64,000 bases of DNA from an uncultured Ruminococcus sp. (GCA_902780505.1 CACZFN010000026.1:56354-120353), one strand, 5' to 3'. Counted from the first letter of the stretch, positions 17,048 to 26,123 are shown. A program made the numbers and translations. The notes: generated from the letters alone by a model not told the origin.

Positions 17048-19128
17048 TGTTATGGAGGTTATCTGTCAGTAATATCCGCAAAAGTCTGCGTGATTATGCT
17101 GTTTACTTTTTTACGCTTATTATCGGTGTTTCGGTTTTTTACCTGTTCAATGCCATTGAATCGCAGACTACGTACCTGATAGTATCTGAAGATACAAGGG
17201 ATATGATAAAGTTAGTAAACCGGATGCTTTCGGGCGTATCTGTTTTTGTAGCGGTGGTACTGGGGCTTCTGATAGTATATGCGAGCCGTTTCCTTATGAA
17301 AAGGCGAAACAGGGAATTTGCACTTTACCTTACCCTCGGTATGGGCAAGGGGGAGATATCCGCGATACTGCTGATAGAAACGGTTATGATAGGTGCAGGA
17401 TCGCTTATTGTCGGTATGCTTATAGGGATAGGGCTTTCACAGGTGACAAGTGCAATGGTGGCAAGCCTGTTCGATGCGGATATGACGAGCTTCAAGTTTA
17501 CGGTATCAAAGGGCGCTATCATAAAAACTGTGATCTACTTTGGCATAATGTACCTTGTGGTAATGGTATTCAACACATTTATGATAAGCAAGTGCAGGCT
17601 TATTGACCTGATGTATTCGGGGAAAAGGTCTGAAAAGCTAAGGCTCAAAAACCCGGTTGTCTGCGTGATAGTTTTTGCTGTATCGTTATTTATCCTTATT
17701 TACGCTTACTGGTATGTTGGTTGGAATACCGACAATGTCGGGGAAAGAGGCATTATTCTGGCGATAATTGCAGGGTGTGTATGTACGTTTTTCATATTCT
17801 GGTCAGTATCGGGGCTTATGCTTAAAATACTTATGTCGGTAAAGGGCCTGTACTACAGGGGACTTAACACATTTACATTCAGGCAGTTGAGTTCAAAGGT
17901 GAATACAGTTGTATTTTCGATGACGGTGATATGCCTTATGCTGTTTGTGACTATATGCACACTTTGCGGGGCATTCACTATAAGAAATTCTCTCAACAGC
18001 AACCTTGAAAAATGCTGCCCTGCGGATTATCAGATATATACAAGCCTGATTCAATACAACGAGGAAAATGAAAGCGAAGAATATATAATAACTGATATCG
18101 GTAAGCTGCTTGAGGAGTGCGGCTATGATACTGACGATTACTTTGAAAAGACAGTAGAAGTATACACATATGAAGACAAAAGCTATGATATCGAAGCGTT
18201 TTTCGGGGAATACCTGAGTGAGCTTACGGACAGATATTTGTATGATTCCACAGAAAGCAAAGAGATCATAATGACGCTTGGCGACTACAACAGATTAAGG
18301 GAATTATACGGCTTTGACAAGCTTACAATGGCTGATGATGAATATATAGAGCTTTGCAATGTAAAGGATATAAGGAATGAAAGGAACATTCCCCTTGAAA
18401 ACGGGCACGAGATAACCGTATTCGGGCATAAGCTAAGGCCACACAGCGGTGAGTGCATTGATACGTGTGTGATGCTTTCAAACATGCCGCAGGAAATTGG
18501 AGTAACCATCATACCCGACAGCGCGGCTGATGAAAGCTGTATTTCGGCAAGCCGTTTTACGGCGAATTTCAATACACAGGATAAGCAGAAAATAAGCGGA
18601 TACCTTGAAGAAATAGACTGGGACAGGATCTATAACAAGCTTCGTGAAAAAAACAATACTGCATTTTCTGATGACGGCAACTACGGTGTATCACTGTCAT
18701 TAAGGTCAAAATACTCACTTGCACAGGAAAACATAGGCGTAAAGGCAATGGTGACATTCTTAGGGCTGTATTTAGGGATAGTATTCCTTATTACAAGCGG
18801 TGCGATACTGGCACTCAGGTCACTTTCCGACAGCGCTGACAGCATAGGAAGGTACGAAATGCTGAGAAAACTCGGCACAGAGGAAAGGGAGATAAACGCA
18901 TCGCTTTTCAGACAGACGGGGTTATTCTTCCTGCTGCCGCTTGTACTTGCGGTAATACATTCCGTATTCGGAATGAAGTTTGCATATTATTTCCTAAACA
19001 TCTTAGGCACAACTGATATAGTGCTTTCAATGACAATGACAGGTGCGATAATACTGCTTATCTTCGGCGGGTATTTTGTAATAACCTATCTGTGTTCAAG
19101 AAGTATGATAAAGGAAAACAAGGAATAA
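17047..19128 (+). CDS. Bce-type ABC transporter permease (FtsX-like)
   Basis: Permease of 693 aa with the BceB layout: four membrane segments in the first 240 residues, further segments at about 275-330, a large outside loop at about 330-565 rich in acidic residues, and the last three segments at about 570-690. Two FtsX-like domains frame the loop. Family members bind lipid-cycle intermediates or the peptide complex and also signal to a BceS-type kinase. The ATG overlaps the ATPase stop by 1 bp. A strong terminator follows. Confidence 0.9.
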   Translation: MLWRLSVSNIRKSLRDYAVYFFTLIIGVSVFYLFNAIESQTTYLIVSEDTRDMIKLVNRMLSGVSVFVAVVLGLLIVYASRFLMKRRNREFALYLTLGMGKGEISAILLIETVMIGAGSLIVGMLIGIGLSQVTSAMVASLFDADMTSFKFTVSKGAIIKTVIYFGIMYLVVMVFNTFMISKCRLIDLMYSGKRSEKLRLKNPVVCVIVFAVSLFILIYAYWYVGWNTDNVGERGIILAIIAGCVCTFFIFWSVSGLMLKILMSVKGLYYRGLNTFTFRQLSSKVNTVVFSMTVICLMLFVTICTLCGAFTIRNSLNSNLEKCCPADYQIYTSLIQYNEENESEEYIITDIGKLLEECGYDTDDYFEKTVEVYTYEDKSYDIEAFFGEYLSELTDRYLYDSTESKEIIMTLGDYNRLRELYGFDKLTMADDEYIELCNVKDIRNERNIPLENGHEITVFGHKLRPHSGECIDTCVMLSNMPQEIGVTIIPDSAADESCISASRFTANFNTQDKQKISGYLEEIDWDRIYNKLREKNNTAFSDDGNYGVSLSLRSKYSLAQENIGVKAMVTFLGLYLGIVFLITSGAILALRSLSDSADSIGRYEMLRKLGTEEREINASLFRQTGLFFLLPLVLAVIHSVFGMKFAYYFLNILGTTDIVLSMTMTGAIILLIFGGYFVITYLCSRSMIKENKE

Positions 19129-19132
19129 GACA

Positions 19133-19156
19133 AGGCCGCCTTCGGGCGGCTTTTTG
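19133..19156 (+). terminator. Terminator after the Bce-type transporter
   Basis: GCCGCC-TTCG-GGCGGC, a 6-bp GC stem with a stable tetraloop, followed by TTTTT. Confidence 0.9.
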
Positions 19157-19277
19157 TGTGCGCGGTGCGGCTTTTCGAGGATAAGATATCAGGGACGGTT
19201 TCATATTGTCCTAAAGTTTGTATTTATTTTGTATAATGTAAACGATTTGCAATAGGTTAATTTGGCTAAAAATTCTA

Positions 19278-19306
19278 TTGAAAATTTGTGTGAAATGTAG
19301 TATTAT
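19278..19306 (+). promoter_or_regulatory. Promoter of the Ser-rich lipoprotein gene
   Basis: -35 TTGAAA (19278-19283), 17-bp spacer, -10 TATTAT (19301-19306). The roughly 65-nt leader contains the hairpin TATGGGG-AATA-CCCCATA at about 19320-19337 and the site GGAGG before the ATG. Confidence 0.65.
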
Positions 19307-19377
19307 ATATCTGTAGGAGTATGGGGAATACCCCATAATAATATTTTTGCATTATTTAATATTGGAGGAAATCTATT

Positions 19378-20253
19378 ATGAAGATCAAAAAGCTTTTGGC
19401 ACTTACACTTGCTCTTTCAATGACAGGCGCTGTTTTAGCTTCCTGCGGTGATGATTCAAGTTCTTCAAGTGCTGCTGAAACAACAACAACTACAACAACA
19501 ACCGCTGCTGCTGATGCAAGCTCTGTGGAGGAGTCTTCCGCTGACGCATCAAGCGAGGACGCTTCTTCTGCTGATGCTTCTTCCGCTGATGCTTCTTCCG
19601 AGGATGGTTCATCTGAGGCTGCACCTGCAAGCAACTACACACCTGTTACGGAATTCAAGGGCTATGATGCTTTCCTTATGTTCGGTGACTATGACTGGCT
19701 CTGGGGCAACTGGAACCCTCAGTGCGGCGATGTAAACGCTGACAAGGGTGCTTACGGTATAGATGCTGATATCACAGGCGACGGTGAGTACACAGTTGCT
19801 ATCTCTGCTGACTCACTCAACTTTGAGGATGCCAAGTTCGGTAAGAGCGAAACAAACGCTGAAGCAGGCCCTGCTACAGGTACAGTAGTATTCTGTGTTG
19901 ATATTGAAGGTCTTTGCGACGGTTCTGACAACTATAAGGGCGAAGCACAGGAGAAGAACGCTCTTGCAGACGGTGACGACTACAAGACAAACAAGAAGAC
20001 TAAGGGCCTTTACGCAAGCAAGGACATTACCTGCGAAGTAACAAGCATCAAGTGCGACGGACAGGAGATAAAATTTGATCCGAGCAAGATTGTATACGGC
20101 AACATTGAAACAGACAACAACTGCTACAGAATTGAGATCTACAATATGTACGGTGTAAACGCAGCTGATCCTGCTATTGATCCTGATGACATCTATGCTG
20201 AGGACAAGATCGAGGTAACATTCAAGATCTCCGGCCTTAATAAGGAAGGCTGA
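19378..20253 (+). CDS. Lipoprotein with Ser/Ala/Asp low-complexity linker, unknown function
   Basis: 291-aa secreted lipoprotein. A signal peptide ends in the lipobox LASC (Cys22), so the protein is anchored on the outer membrane face. Residues about 25-85 form a Thr run and repeats of SSADASSEDASSAD, encoded by imperfect 15-bp tandem repeats around 19560-19610. The rest (about 90-291) is a compact acidic domain with many Trp and Gly early on (FGDYDWLWGNWNPQ), which I do not recognise; a carbohydrate- or ligand-binding beta domain is only a guess. Codon use is strongly biased, suggesting high expression. Confidence 0.8.
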   Translation: MKIKKLLALTLALSMTGAVLASCGDDSSSSSAAETTTTTTTTAAADASSVEESSADASSEDASSADASSADASSEDGSSEAAPASNYTPVTEFKGYDAFLMFGDYDWLWGNWNPQCGDVNADKGAYGIDADITGDGEYTVAISADSLNFEDAKFGKSETNAEAGPATGTVVFCVDIEGLCDGSDNYKGEAQEKNALADGDDYKTNKKTKGLYASKDITCEVTSIKCDGQEIKFDPSKIVYGNIETDNNCYRIEIYNMYGVNAADPAIDPDDIYAEDKIEVTFKISGLNKEG

Positions 20254-20292
20254 TAAGCAAACACAGCATAAATAAGTATACGAGTTTTTGTG

Positions 20293-20331
20293 GGGAGGAT
20301 CCTTTTTCAGAAGGGTTCTCCCTGTTTTTTT
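20293..20331 (+). terminator. Terminator after the lipoprotein gene
   Basis: GGGAGGATCC and GGGTTCTCCC form a 10-bp stem with G-T pairs around a T-rich loop, followed by a TTTTTTT run. Confidence 0.75.
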
Positions 20332-20385
20332 GAAAAAACGCCATTAAGTGAATAGCGAACGGTAAAGGTGCACCGCTGTTAAAGG

Positions 20386-20418
20386 AAAAAGAACACCTCT
20401 GCGCGGGGCAGAGGTGTT
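20386..20418 (-). terminator. Terminator of the GH13 gene (minus strand)
   Basis: AACACCTCTG (20392-20401) pairs perfectly with CAGAGGTGTT (20409-20418). On the minus strand it is followed by a T-rich run (CTTTTTCC). It lies just downstream of the GH13 stop codon. Confidence 0.75.
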
Positions 20419-20425
20419 ATGTTGG

Positions 20426-21736
20426 TTACTTTTCCATTTTCCAGACCTGTGCACTGTAGGGGGGGAGCTCACTTCCGCCGCCGAAGTCGTGCTTGGTACC
20501 TGTGATAAGCTCGTCGGCCATGCCGCAGCCTGCATCAAAATGTGCGGTAAAGGGCTGATCGTCAGCGTTTATGGCGATAAGTATACGCTCATCATCACAT
20601 CTTCTCTGTATAATGCACTGCTTGTTGGTGAGTACGGGTACGCTTATATCGCCGTAGCACAGCGCTTTGCTTTCCCTGTGGATCTTTGCAAGCTTTGAGA
20701 TGTATTCGCTCAGTTCGTTATCTATCGGTTTGTCAAAGGATATCCTCAGTGCGGGATCACCGTATTTTTTGTCACCCTCAGCGCCCCATTCACTGCCGTA
20801 ATATATACACGGTATACCTGGCATTCCGAAAAGAATGGCGTATATAAGCGGAATGTGCTTTTTGTTGTTTAAAATAGTTGCAACCCTTGAAACGTCGTGG
20901 TTGTCAACAAACGAGAGCAGGTGCATACCCCTGTACTGGCACCACTGCTCGGGGCCGAACTGGTTTTTGAGCGAGTGGCATATCTCAAACATATTCATGG
21001 AGTTAAAGCTTGAATAAAGCCCCTTATAGCACTGATAGTTTGTAGCGGAATGGAGCATTTCATTATTGACAAACTGTGAGTAGTCGCCGTGAAGAAGCTC
21101 ACCTATAAGCACGAAATCCTGCTTTAAGCTGTCGGTATACCCGCGCAGGCGCTTTAAGAAACCTTTATCAAGGCAGTATGCCACATCAAGTCTTAATCCG
21201 TCGATATCAAATTCGTCAACCCAGCCCTTTATGCAGGAGAAGATATGCTCGACCACCTCGTTATTCCACAGGTTCAGCTTGACCAGGTCAAAGTGGCCTT
21301 CCCAGCCTTCATACCAGAGGCCGTCGTTATAATTTGAATTGCCGCCGAAGTTTATATGGAACCAATCCTTATAGCGGGAATTTTCCCTGTTTTTCAAAAC
21401 GTCCTGAAAAGCCCAGAAGCCGCGGCCTACGTGGTTGAACACGCCGTCGAGCACGACTTTTATGCCCCTTTTGTGAAGCTCCTTGCAGACTTTTGCAAAA
21501 TCCTCGTTCGTGCCTAAACGGCAGTCTATCTTTGTAAAATCCCTTGTATTATAGCCGTGTGTGTCGGATTCAAATACGGGGGAGAAGTAAATTGCATTGC
21601 AGCCAAGCTTTTCGATATGATCTGCCCAGTCTATTACTTTAAGTATCCTGTGTTCCTGCACGCCGTCGTTTTCAAACGGTGCACCGCAGAAGCCCAAAGG
21701 ATATATCTGATAAAATACGCTTTCATAAGCCCACAT
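20426..21736 (-). CDS. Alpha-amylase family glycoside hydrolase (GH13, neopullulanase/maltodextrinase-like)
   Basis: GH13 enzyme of 436 aa without a signal peptide, so cytoplasmic. The four conserved regions are visible: VVLDGVFNHVG, DIDGLRLDVAY (nucleophile Asp184), LIGELLHGDY (acid/base Glu213) and FVDNHDVSR (Asp281). The QIYPLGFCGAP start and the short length fit small maltodextrin-degrading enzymes acting on alpha-1,4 and possibly alpha-1,6 bonds of imported oligosaccharides. The C-terminal beta domain is short. No sugar transporter is adjacent; the gene is monocistronic between its own promoter and terminator. Confidence 0.9.
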   Translation of the reverse strand: MWAYESVFYQIYPLGFCGAPFENDGVQEHRILKVIDWADHIEKLGCNAIYFSPVFESDTHGYNTRDFTKIDCRLGTNEDFAKVCKELHKRGIKVVLDGVFNHVGRGFWAFQDVLKNRENSRYKDWFHINFGGNSNYNDGLWYEGWEGHFDLVKLNLWNNEVVEHIFSCIKGWVDEFDIDGLRLDVAYCLDKGFLKRLRGYTDSLKQDFVLIGELLHGDYSQFVNNEMLHSATNYQCYKGLYSSFNSMNMFEICHSLKNQFGPEQWCQYRGMHLLSFVDNHDVSRVATILNNKKHIPLIYAILFGMPGIPCIYYGSEWGAEGDKKYGDPALRISFDKPIDNELSEYISKLAKIHRESKALCYGDISVPVLTNKQCIIQRRCDDERILIAINADDQPFTAHFDAGCGMADELITGTKHDFGGGSELPPYSAQVWKMEK

Positions 21737-21780
21737 TGTAAAAAACCTCCAGTAAAAAAATGATTTTTGCCGACTATAAT

Positions 21781-21809
21781 ATTATAGCAGGAAAAAAGGA
21801 CTATTTCAA
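21781..21809 (-). promoter_or_regulatory. Promoter of the GH13 gene
   Basis: On the minus strand: -35 TTGAAA (21809-21804), 17-bp spacer, perfect -10 TATAAT (21786-21781), about 45 bp before the start codon. Confidence 0.8.
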
Positions 21810-21860
21810 GACTAATAATTAATTAAAGTTTTCAAAGTTTATGTGCACCTTGCACAAAAC

Positions 21861-21889
21861 TTGACTTTTAGCAGATATTGTGATATGAT
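21861..21889 (+). promoter_or_regulatory. Promoter of the asparaginase gene
   Basis: -35 TTGACT (21861-21866), 17-bp spacer, -10 TATGAT (21884-21889). The start codon follows 31 bp downstream with AAGGAG at 21908-21912. Confidence 0.75.
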
Positions 21890-21919
21890 AATTATACCAA
21901 ATAATTAAGGAGTATTATT

Positions 21920-22891
21920 ATGAAGCCTGTACTTGTTATTTTTACAGGGGGAACTATCGCAAGCCGTGCAAGGGACGGCGTGATATCACCTGATGAAAGC
22001 ACTAAAAGTATGCTTATAGACCTATACAGGAAAACAAGCGGTGACAATGACACCTGCTTTGAGGAGAAAAGCCCGATAAACATATTAAGCGAAAACATGA
22101 CATTCAGCGGGTGGAACAGTATTATAAAGACACTCTGCTCAGTTGACAGCAAGGTGTATTCGGGGATAATCATCACCCACGGCAGTGATACGCTCAGCTA
22201 CACATCGGCGCTTGTGGGTATGCTTTTTCGGCATACGGAGATCCCTATTATACTTATTGCATCAAACAAGCCGCTTGACGAGCGTGGCTCAAACGGGCTT
22301 TTCAACTTTACATCAGCTGTAAGGCTGATAAAGGAGAACCGGTTTACAGGCGTGTTTACGGTATATGAAGAAGTCTGCCTGCCGACAAGGCTATTGCCTG
22401 CTGACACAGCGCTTGACAGGTTTTCATATTACGGCGGTGAACCGATAGGGGTAAGTGAATACCGCCTGAAAAAGCCGAGGAAACAATTTATATCCCCCGA
22501 TATCACCCTGAAAAACGAGGTGCTTGTGATAAACCCGTACCCGCATTTTAATTACACATCATTAAGCCTTGCAAACAGGCCTGCGGCGGTCCTGCATACC
22601 CTTTACCACAGCGGTACAGCCTGTGCAGAGCCTCCGGACGGGGATAGTTTTTCCGTGTTAGCCTTTGCAAAGCGCTGTGCGGCACTTGATATCCCGCTTT
22701 ACTTCTGCGGCACAAAGGGCGGAAAAGCTGAAATATACAGCTCTGCCGAGAAGATGTCAAAACAGCAGGTGAAAACTATAGACAGGATTTCTGATGTTGC
22801 CGCTTATATAAAACTGCTTATAGCATATAATCAGACACAGGTGAGCCCTTCGCGCTATATCTATTCAAATATTTATTTTGAAATGCTGTAA
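21920..22891 (+). CDS. Asparaginase (type I L-asparaginase-like)
   Basis: 323-aa amidohydrolase converting asparagine to aspartate and ammonia. The first catalytic motif FTGGTIAS holds Thr12, and the second, ITHGSDTLSYT near residue 85-95, holds the Thr/Asp/Lys-type triad region. KPLDERGSNGLFNF is also conserved. No signal peptide, so cytoplasmic. The C-terminal domain is less conserved. The gene stands alone behind its own promoter and is divergent from the GH13 gene. Confidence 0.87.
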   Translation: MKPVLVIFTGGTIASRARDGVISPDESTKSMLIDLYRKTSGDNDTCFEEKSPINILSENMTFSGWNSIIKTLCSVDSKVYSGIIITHGSDTLSYTSALVGMLFRHTEIPIILIASNKPLDERGSNGLFNFTSAVRLIKENRFTGVFTVYEEVCLPTRLLPADTALDRFSYYGGEPIGVSEYRLKKPRKQFISPDITLKNEVLVINPYPHFNYTSLSLANRPAAVLHTLYHSGTACAEPPDGDSFSVLAFAKRCAALDIPLYFCGTKGGKAEIYSSAEKMSKQQVKTIDRISDVAAYIKLLIAYNQTQVSPSRYIYSNIYFEML

Positions 22892-22907
22892 AAATATTAA
22901 CAAACAC

Positions 22908-22936
22908 TTGAAAAATATACGGGGATATGGTATAAT
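22908..22936 (+). promoter_or_regulatory. Promoter of the 657-aa membrane protein gene
   Basis: -35 TTGAAA (22908-22913), 17-bp spacer, perfect -10 TATAAT (22931-22936). Confidence 0.8.
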
Positions 22937-22970
22937 AAATGCAAACGCATTCATTATAATTTATTTTAAT

Positions 22971-23017
22971 GCCCTTGCAGATCCGCAGATCAGAGATCTG
23001 CTCCCTGCATATCGGGC
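22971..23017 (+). promoter_or_regulatory. Structured 5' leader (nested stem-loop)
   Basis: Three nested pairings lie in the leader: GCCC/GGGC (22971-22974 with 23014-23017), TGCAG/CTGCA (22976-22980 with 23005-23009) and a perfect 7-bp stem GCAGATC-AGA-GATCTGC (22985-23001). No T-run follows, so it is not a terminator. I recognise no riboswitch class. Confidence 0.4.
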
Positions 23018-23065
23018 AATTATACCATAAACGCTTCGCTTATATATTTTTAGGGGAGATAATTG

Positions 23066-25039
23066 ATGAACGGAAAGTATTACAAGGCTTCCGACAAGTT
23101 TTCGGCGGCAGGTCTTATTATGATGATCGTTGCCACAACAATTGTCGGAATGGCGGTTTCATGGGTGTATTTAAAGCTTAACAGCGTATGCCCGGTGGTG
23201 TATCTCTGTATTCTGATGGCGGCACTTTACGGTGCGGGCATGGGCGGCGTGGCTTACTTCTTTATCAAGAAGTTCAAGCTGAGAAGCCCGAAAATGGTTA
23301 TTATTTCGCTTGCAGTGGCGCTTTTATTCACCACATACTTCAAGTGGGCGCTGTATGACCATTTTGACAGGATAGATCAGTCAAAGTATGTTGAAGAACA
23401 GCTTGATGATGTGATAAGCGAAGCCAATACGGAATTTGCCAAAATGGGTGTTGAGGTAAACCTTGAAAAGCCTGTGCTTACAGTCCTTGATGACTTTATG
23501 GGTGAGCTTATGAAGGCGTTTTCGGGGCTTGGCGGTGATACTTCTGCGGCGCAGGATGTAAAGATATCAGACACCATAAAAAGTGATGCGACAATAAAGA
23601 ACCTTGTTGCTATTTACGATGAATACTCCGACAAACCAGGTTCGGATTACAAGAAAATGCTTGAAGGTGAAGATGCTTCGGGCGCTGCGGGTTCGCTTCT
23701 CGGCGGTTCTTCAGCGGGTGCAATGGCAGGTCAGCTTCTTGGCAGCGAGAGTGATACATACGCAAGCTACTGTGAATACTACCTTGAACATCACCCCGAT
23801 GCTTCGCTGTGGGAAACACTCGGTATGGCGGCACTTCTCGGCAATGGTGAGGACGAGATAAGGGATTCGATAGATAAGCTCGGGGAACTGAATATCAAGG
23901 AATACATACTCGACTATCACGGTGAGGAGGCACTTGAATTCCTCGGCTACAAGGGCAGAAAGAGCGTAGTTAAGATAATGTCACAGCCCGGAAAGCTTAT
24001 AAGTGATATCAAGGACATAAACTCCGAAGGGCGCTGGTCGTACAGTTCAAGCCATTCGACATCTGCAAAGGACAAAGAACCTGTTCACGGGTTTATGCTT
24101 TGGCTTGTATGGCTTGGTGAGCTTATAGTTATAAATGCACCTGCATTTGCTGTGGCTATTCCTATGTGTCAGCGGCCGTTTATCGAGTCTGACAACGACT
24201 GGGCAGAAAAGCACCCGACACAGTTCAAGTTCTCAGCTATCAATGCACAGGCGCTCAAATCTTCAATGGAAAATGATCCGCTTTCGCTGTTCAACAATCA
24301 GGCGCTTGTAACTGCGGGCGGCAGAACGAATTATTTCACTGTAACGCTTTACCATTCACGTTCTTATATGGAAAACTATGTGTCTGTTGACAACACCACA
24401 TATGACCAGAGAAGAAAGACATATAACCACAAGACGTTTATCAACTACCTGACTGTTGATACCGAATTCGTAGGTACGCTGTTTACCATATTCGGGCTTA
24501 ACCCGCCTGTCGGCTGCCATCCGAACCCCTTGTATACACCTGCGGGGTACGGCGGTCAGTATGTTCCTAAGGAAGGCGTATCGGTGGGCGAGCAGAACAA
24601 GGCTGCCGCACAGCAGAATGTTTCTAAGCAGGCAGTACAGTATGGCGGCGCCCAGCCTGCCCAGCCTGTACAGGCGGCACAGGCGGCACCGCAGCAGATG
24701 TATCAGCAGTATCAGCAGCCCCAGCCGCAGGCGCCAGCACCTCAGCAGCAGGGCGGAAGCTTACTTGGCGGCGGAAGTCTGCTCGGCGGAAGCCTTCTCG
24801 GAGGTTCTCAGCCTGCGCCTACATATGCACCGCAGCCTGCAACAGCAGTTGATGCGGATTCCATATTCGGCGAGCAGAAGATAATAAGACCTAAGGAGGA
24901 AAATGCCGCAGGCAGTATAAACCTTCTTACAGGCAGGCCTAAGGGTGAGGAGGAAGAACGCCCCGTTGACACTTCGGGCACAAGCGGCCTTATGGACGGG
25001 CTTGATACTTCAAACCTTAACCTTGATGATCTGAAATAG
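23066..25039 (+). CDS. Large multi-pass membrane protein with Gln/Pro-rich tail and GGSLLGG repeats, unknown
   Basis: Not recognised. 657 aa: three hydrophobic segments at about 13-95, a soluble acidic part (about 100-330), a further membrane segment near 345-365 (FMLWLVWLGELIVINAPAF), a conserved-looking soluble domain to about 495, then a disordered tail. The tail is rich in Ala/Gln/Pro (QAAPQQMYQQYQQPQ) and contains GGSLLGGGSLLGGSLLGG, close to the GSLLGGS motif near residue 210. AGGGGAG lies 7 nt before the ATG. It has its own promoter, a structured leader and a terminator. It probably acts at the membrane; no function can be given. Confidence 0.7.
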   Translation: MNGKYYKASDKFSAAGLIMMIVATTIVGMAVSWVYLKLNSVCPVVYLCILMAALYGAGMGGVAYFFIKKFKLRSPKMVIISLAVALLFTTYFKWALYDHFDRIDQSKYVEEQLDDVISEANTEFAKMGVEVNLEKPVLTVLDDFMGELMKAFSGLGGDTSAAQDVKISDTIKSDATIKNLVAIYDEYSDKPGSDYKKMLEGEDASGAAGSLLGGSSAGAMAGQLLGSESDTYASYCEYYLEHHPDASLWETLGMAALLGNGEDEIRDSIDKLGELNIKEYILDYHGEEALEFLGYKGRKSVVKIMSQPGKLISDIKDINSEGRWSYSSSHSTSAKDKEPVHGFMLWLVWLGELIVINAPAFAVAIPMCQRPFIESDNDWAEKHPTQFKFSAINAQALKSSMENDPLSLFNNQALVTAGGRTNYFTVTLYHSRSYMENYVSVDNTTYDQRRKTYNHKTFINYLTVDTEFVGTLFTIFGLNPPVGCHPNPLYTPAGYGGQYVPKEGVSVGEQNKAAAQQNVSKQAVQYGGAQPAQPVQAAQAAPQQMYQQYQQPQPQAPAPQQQGGSLLGGGSLLGGSLLGGSQPAPTYAPQPATAVDADSIFGEQKIIRPKEENAAGSINLLTGRPKGEEEERPVDTSGTSGLMDGLDTSNLNLDDLK

Positions 25040-25045
25040 TAATTA

Positions 25046-25080
25046 AGCCCCTGACGAGTAAAACTCGCCGGGGGCTTTAT
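25046..25080 (+). terminator. Terminator after the 657-aa membrane protein gene
   Basis: AGCCCCTGACGAG pairs with CTCGCCGGGGGCT (13 bp with two G-T-type pairs), followed by TTTAT. It may also serve nadA from the other strand. Confidence 0.75.
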
Positions 25081-25107
25081 CTGTTATATCTGTATTCTTT
25101 TGTACGC

Positions 25108-26040
25108 TCAGCCGCCGAGTTCTATCATTTTATCAATACAAACGCGGGCTTTGCGGATAAGCTCGTCGGACATGATGATCTCCCTGTCGGAAGCAGCAGG
25201 GGTGTCTATATCCTTACAGATACTGTAAACGTCCATAAGTGTCGTCATACGCATATTGGGGCAGATTATATTTTTGGAAAGCAGGAAGAATTTCTTATCG
25301 GGACATTCAAATTCAAGGTGCTCGGCAATAGACATTTCTGTGCCGATAATAAATTCCTTTTTATCGCTTTTATGTGCAAACTGCATTATACCGCTTGTAG
25401 AGCCGACATAATCTGCAAGGGCAGTTACTTCGGGGCGGCATTCGGGGTGAACGAGCAGGAGAGCTTCGGGGTGAGCCGCTTTAGCCGCAATAGCATCAGC
25501 CTTTGTTGCACGCTGATGTGCGGGGCAGCCGCCGTTAAAGAGCATGATATCCTTATCGGGGCAGGCTTTTTTAACAAAGTCGCCTAAGTTACAGTCGGGG
25601 ATAAAGAGTATTTTTTTCTCTTTAAGTGCGCTTACTATCTTAACGGCGCTTGAAGATGTAACACAGACATCACAAAGTGTTTTAAGCTCGGCGGTAGTGT
25701 TTACATATGCGACAACAAGCCTGTCGGGTTCTTTTTTCTTCATAGCGGCGAGGGTATCGACGTCCATCTGTTCGGCCATTTCACAGCCCGCAGCGGTATT
25801 TGGCATATAGACGTTCTTGTCGGGGGAGAGCATTTTCGCAGTCTGCGCCATAAAATGCACGCCCGCAAAGACGATGTTTTTATTCTTTACCTTTGATGCA
25901 TCAACGCTTAATTTATAGCTGTCGCCCGTGAAATCGGCAATTTCGATTATATCTCTTGATTCATAGCTATGTGCAAGAATACAGATATCCTTTTGCTTTT
26001 TATATTCTTCTATCTTTGCTTTTGCCTGACTGATCGTCAT
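25108..26040 (-). CDS. nadA: Quinolinate synthase NadA
   Basis: Condenses iminoaspartate and dihydroxyacetone phosphate to quinolinate for NAD synthesis, using a 4Fe-4S cluster. The product is 310 aa. The three cluster cysteines are in NTAAGCEMAEQ, FNGGCPAHQRA and IICPNMRMT; IADFTGDSYKLS and HPECRPEV are family motifs. The first repeat reads ILAHSYE where most relatives have AHYYQ. The ATG at 26040 lies after a good promoter and the site AAAGGAAG; an ATG at 26118 would start upstream of the -35. nadB and nadC are not beside it, which is unusual. Confidence 0.92.
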   Translation of the reverse strand: MTISQAKAKIEEYKKQKDICILAHSYESRDIIEIADFTGDSYKLSVDASKVKNKNIVFAGVHFMAQTAKMLSPDKNVYMPNTAAGCEMAEQMDVDTLAAMKKKEPDRLVVAYVNTTAELKTLCDVCVTSSSAVKIVSALKEKKILFIPDCNLGDFVKKACPDKDIMLFNGGCPAHQRATKADAIAAKAAHPEALLLVHPECRPEVTALADYVGSTSGIMQFAHKSDKKEFIIGTEMSIAEHLEFECPDKKFFLLSKNIICPNMRMTTLMDVYSICKDIDTPAASDREIIMSDELIRKARVCIDKMIELGG

Positions 26041-26071
26041 ATCACATCTTCCTTTCGGATAGTATACTTTT

Positions 26072-26100
26072 ATTATAGTATTTATTAAGCGATATGTCAA
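26072..26100 (-). promoter_or_regulatory. Promoter of nadA
   Basis: On the minus strand: perfect -35 TTGACA (26100-26095), 17-bp spacer and perfect -10 TATAAT (26077-26072). It decides the nadA start at 26040. Confidence 0.85.
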
Positions 26101-26123
26101 GAGGGATTTAGTGAACAAAAAAG

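Noticed and set aside
19356-19634. Minus-strand frame opposite the lipoprotein linker
   Set aside because: It only reflects the tandem repeats read backwards.
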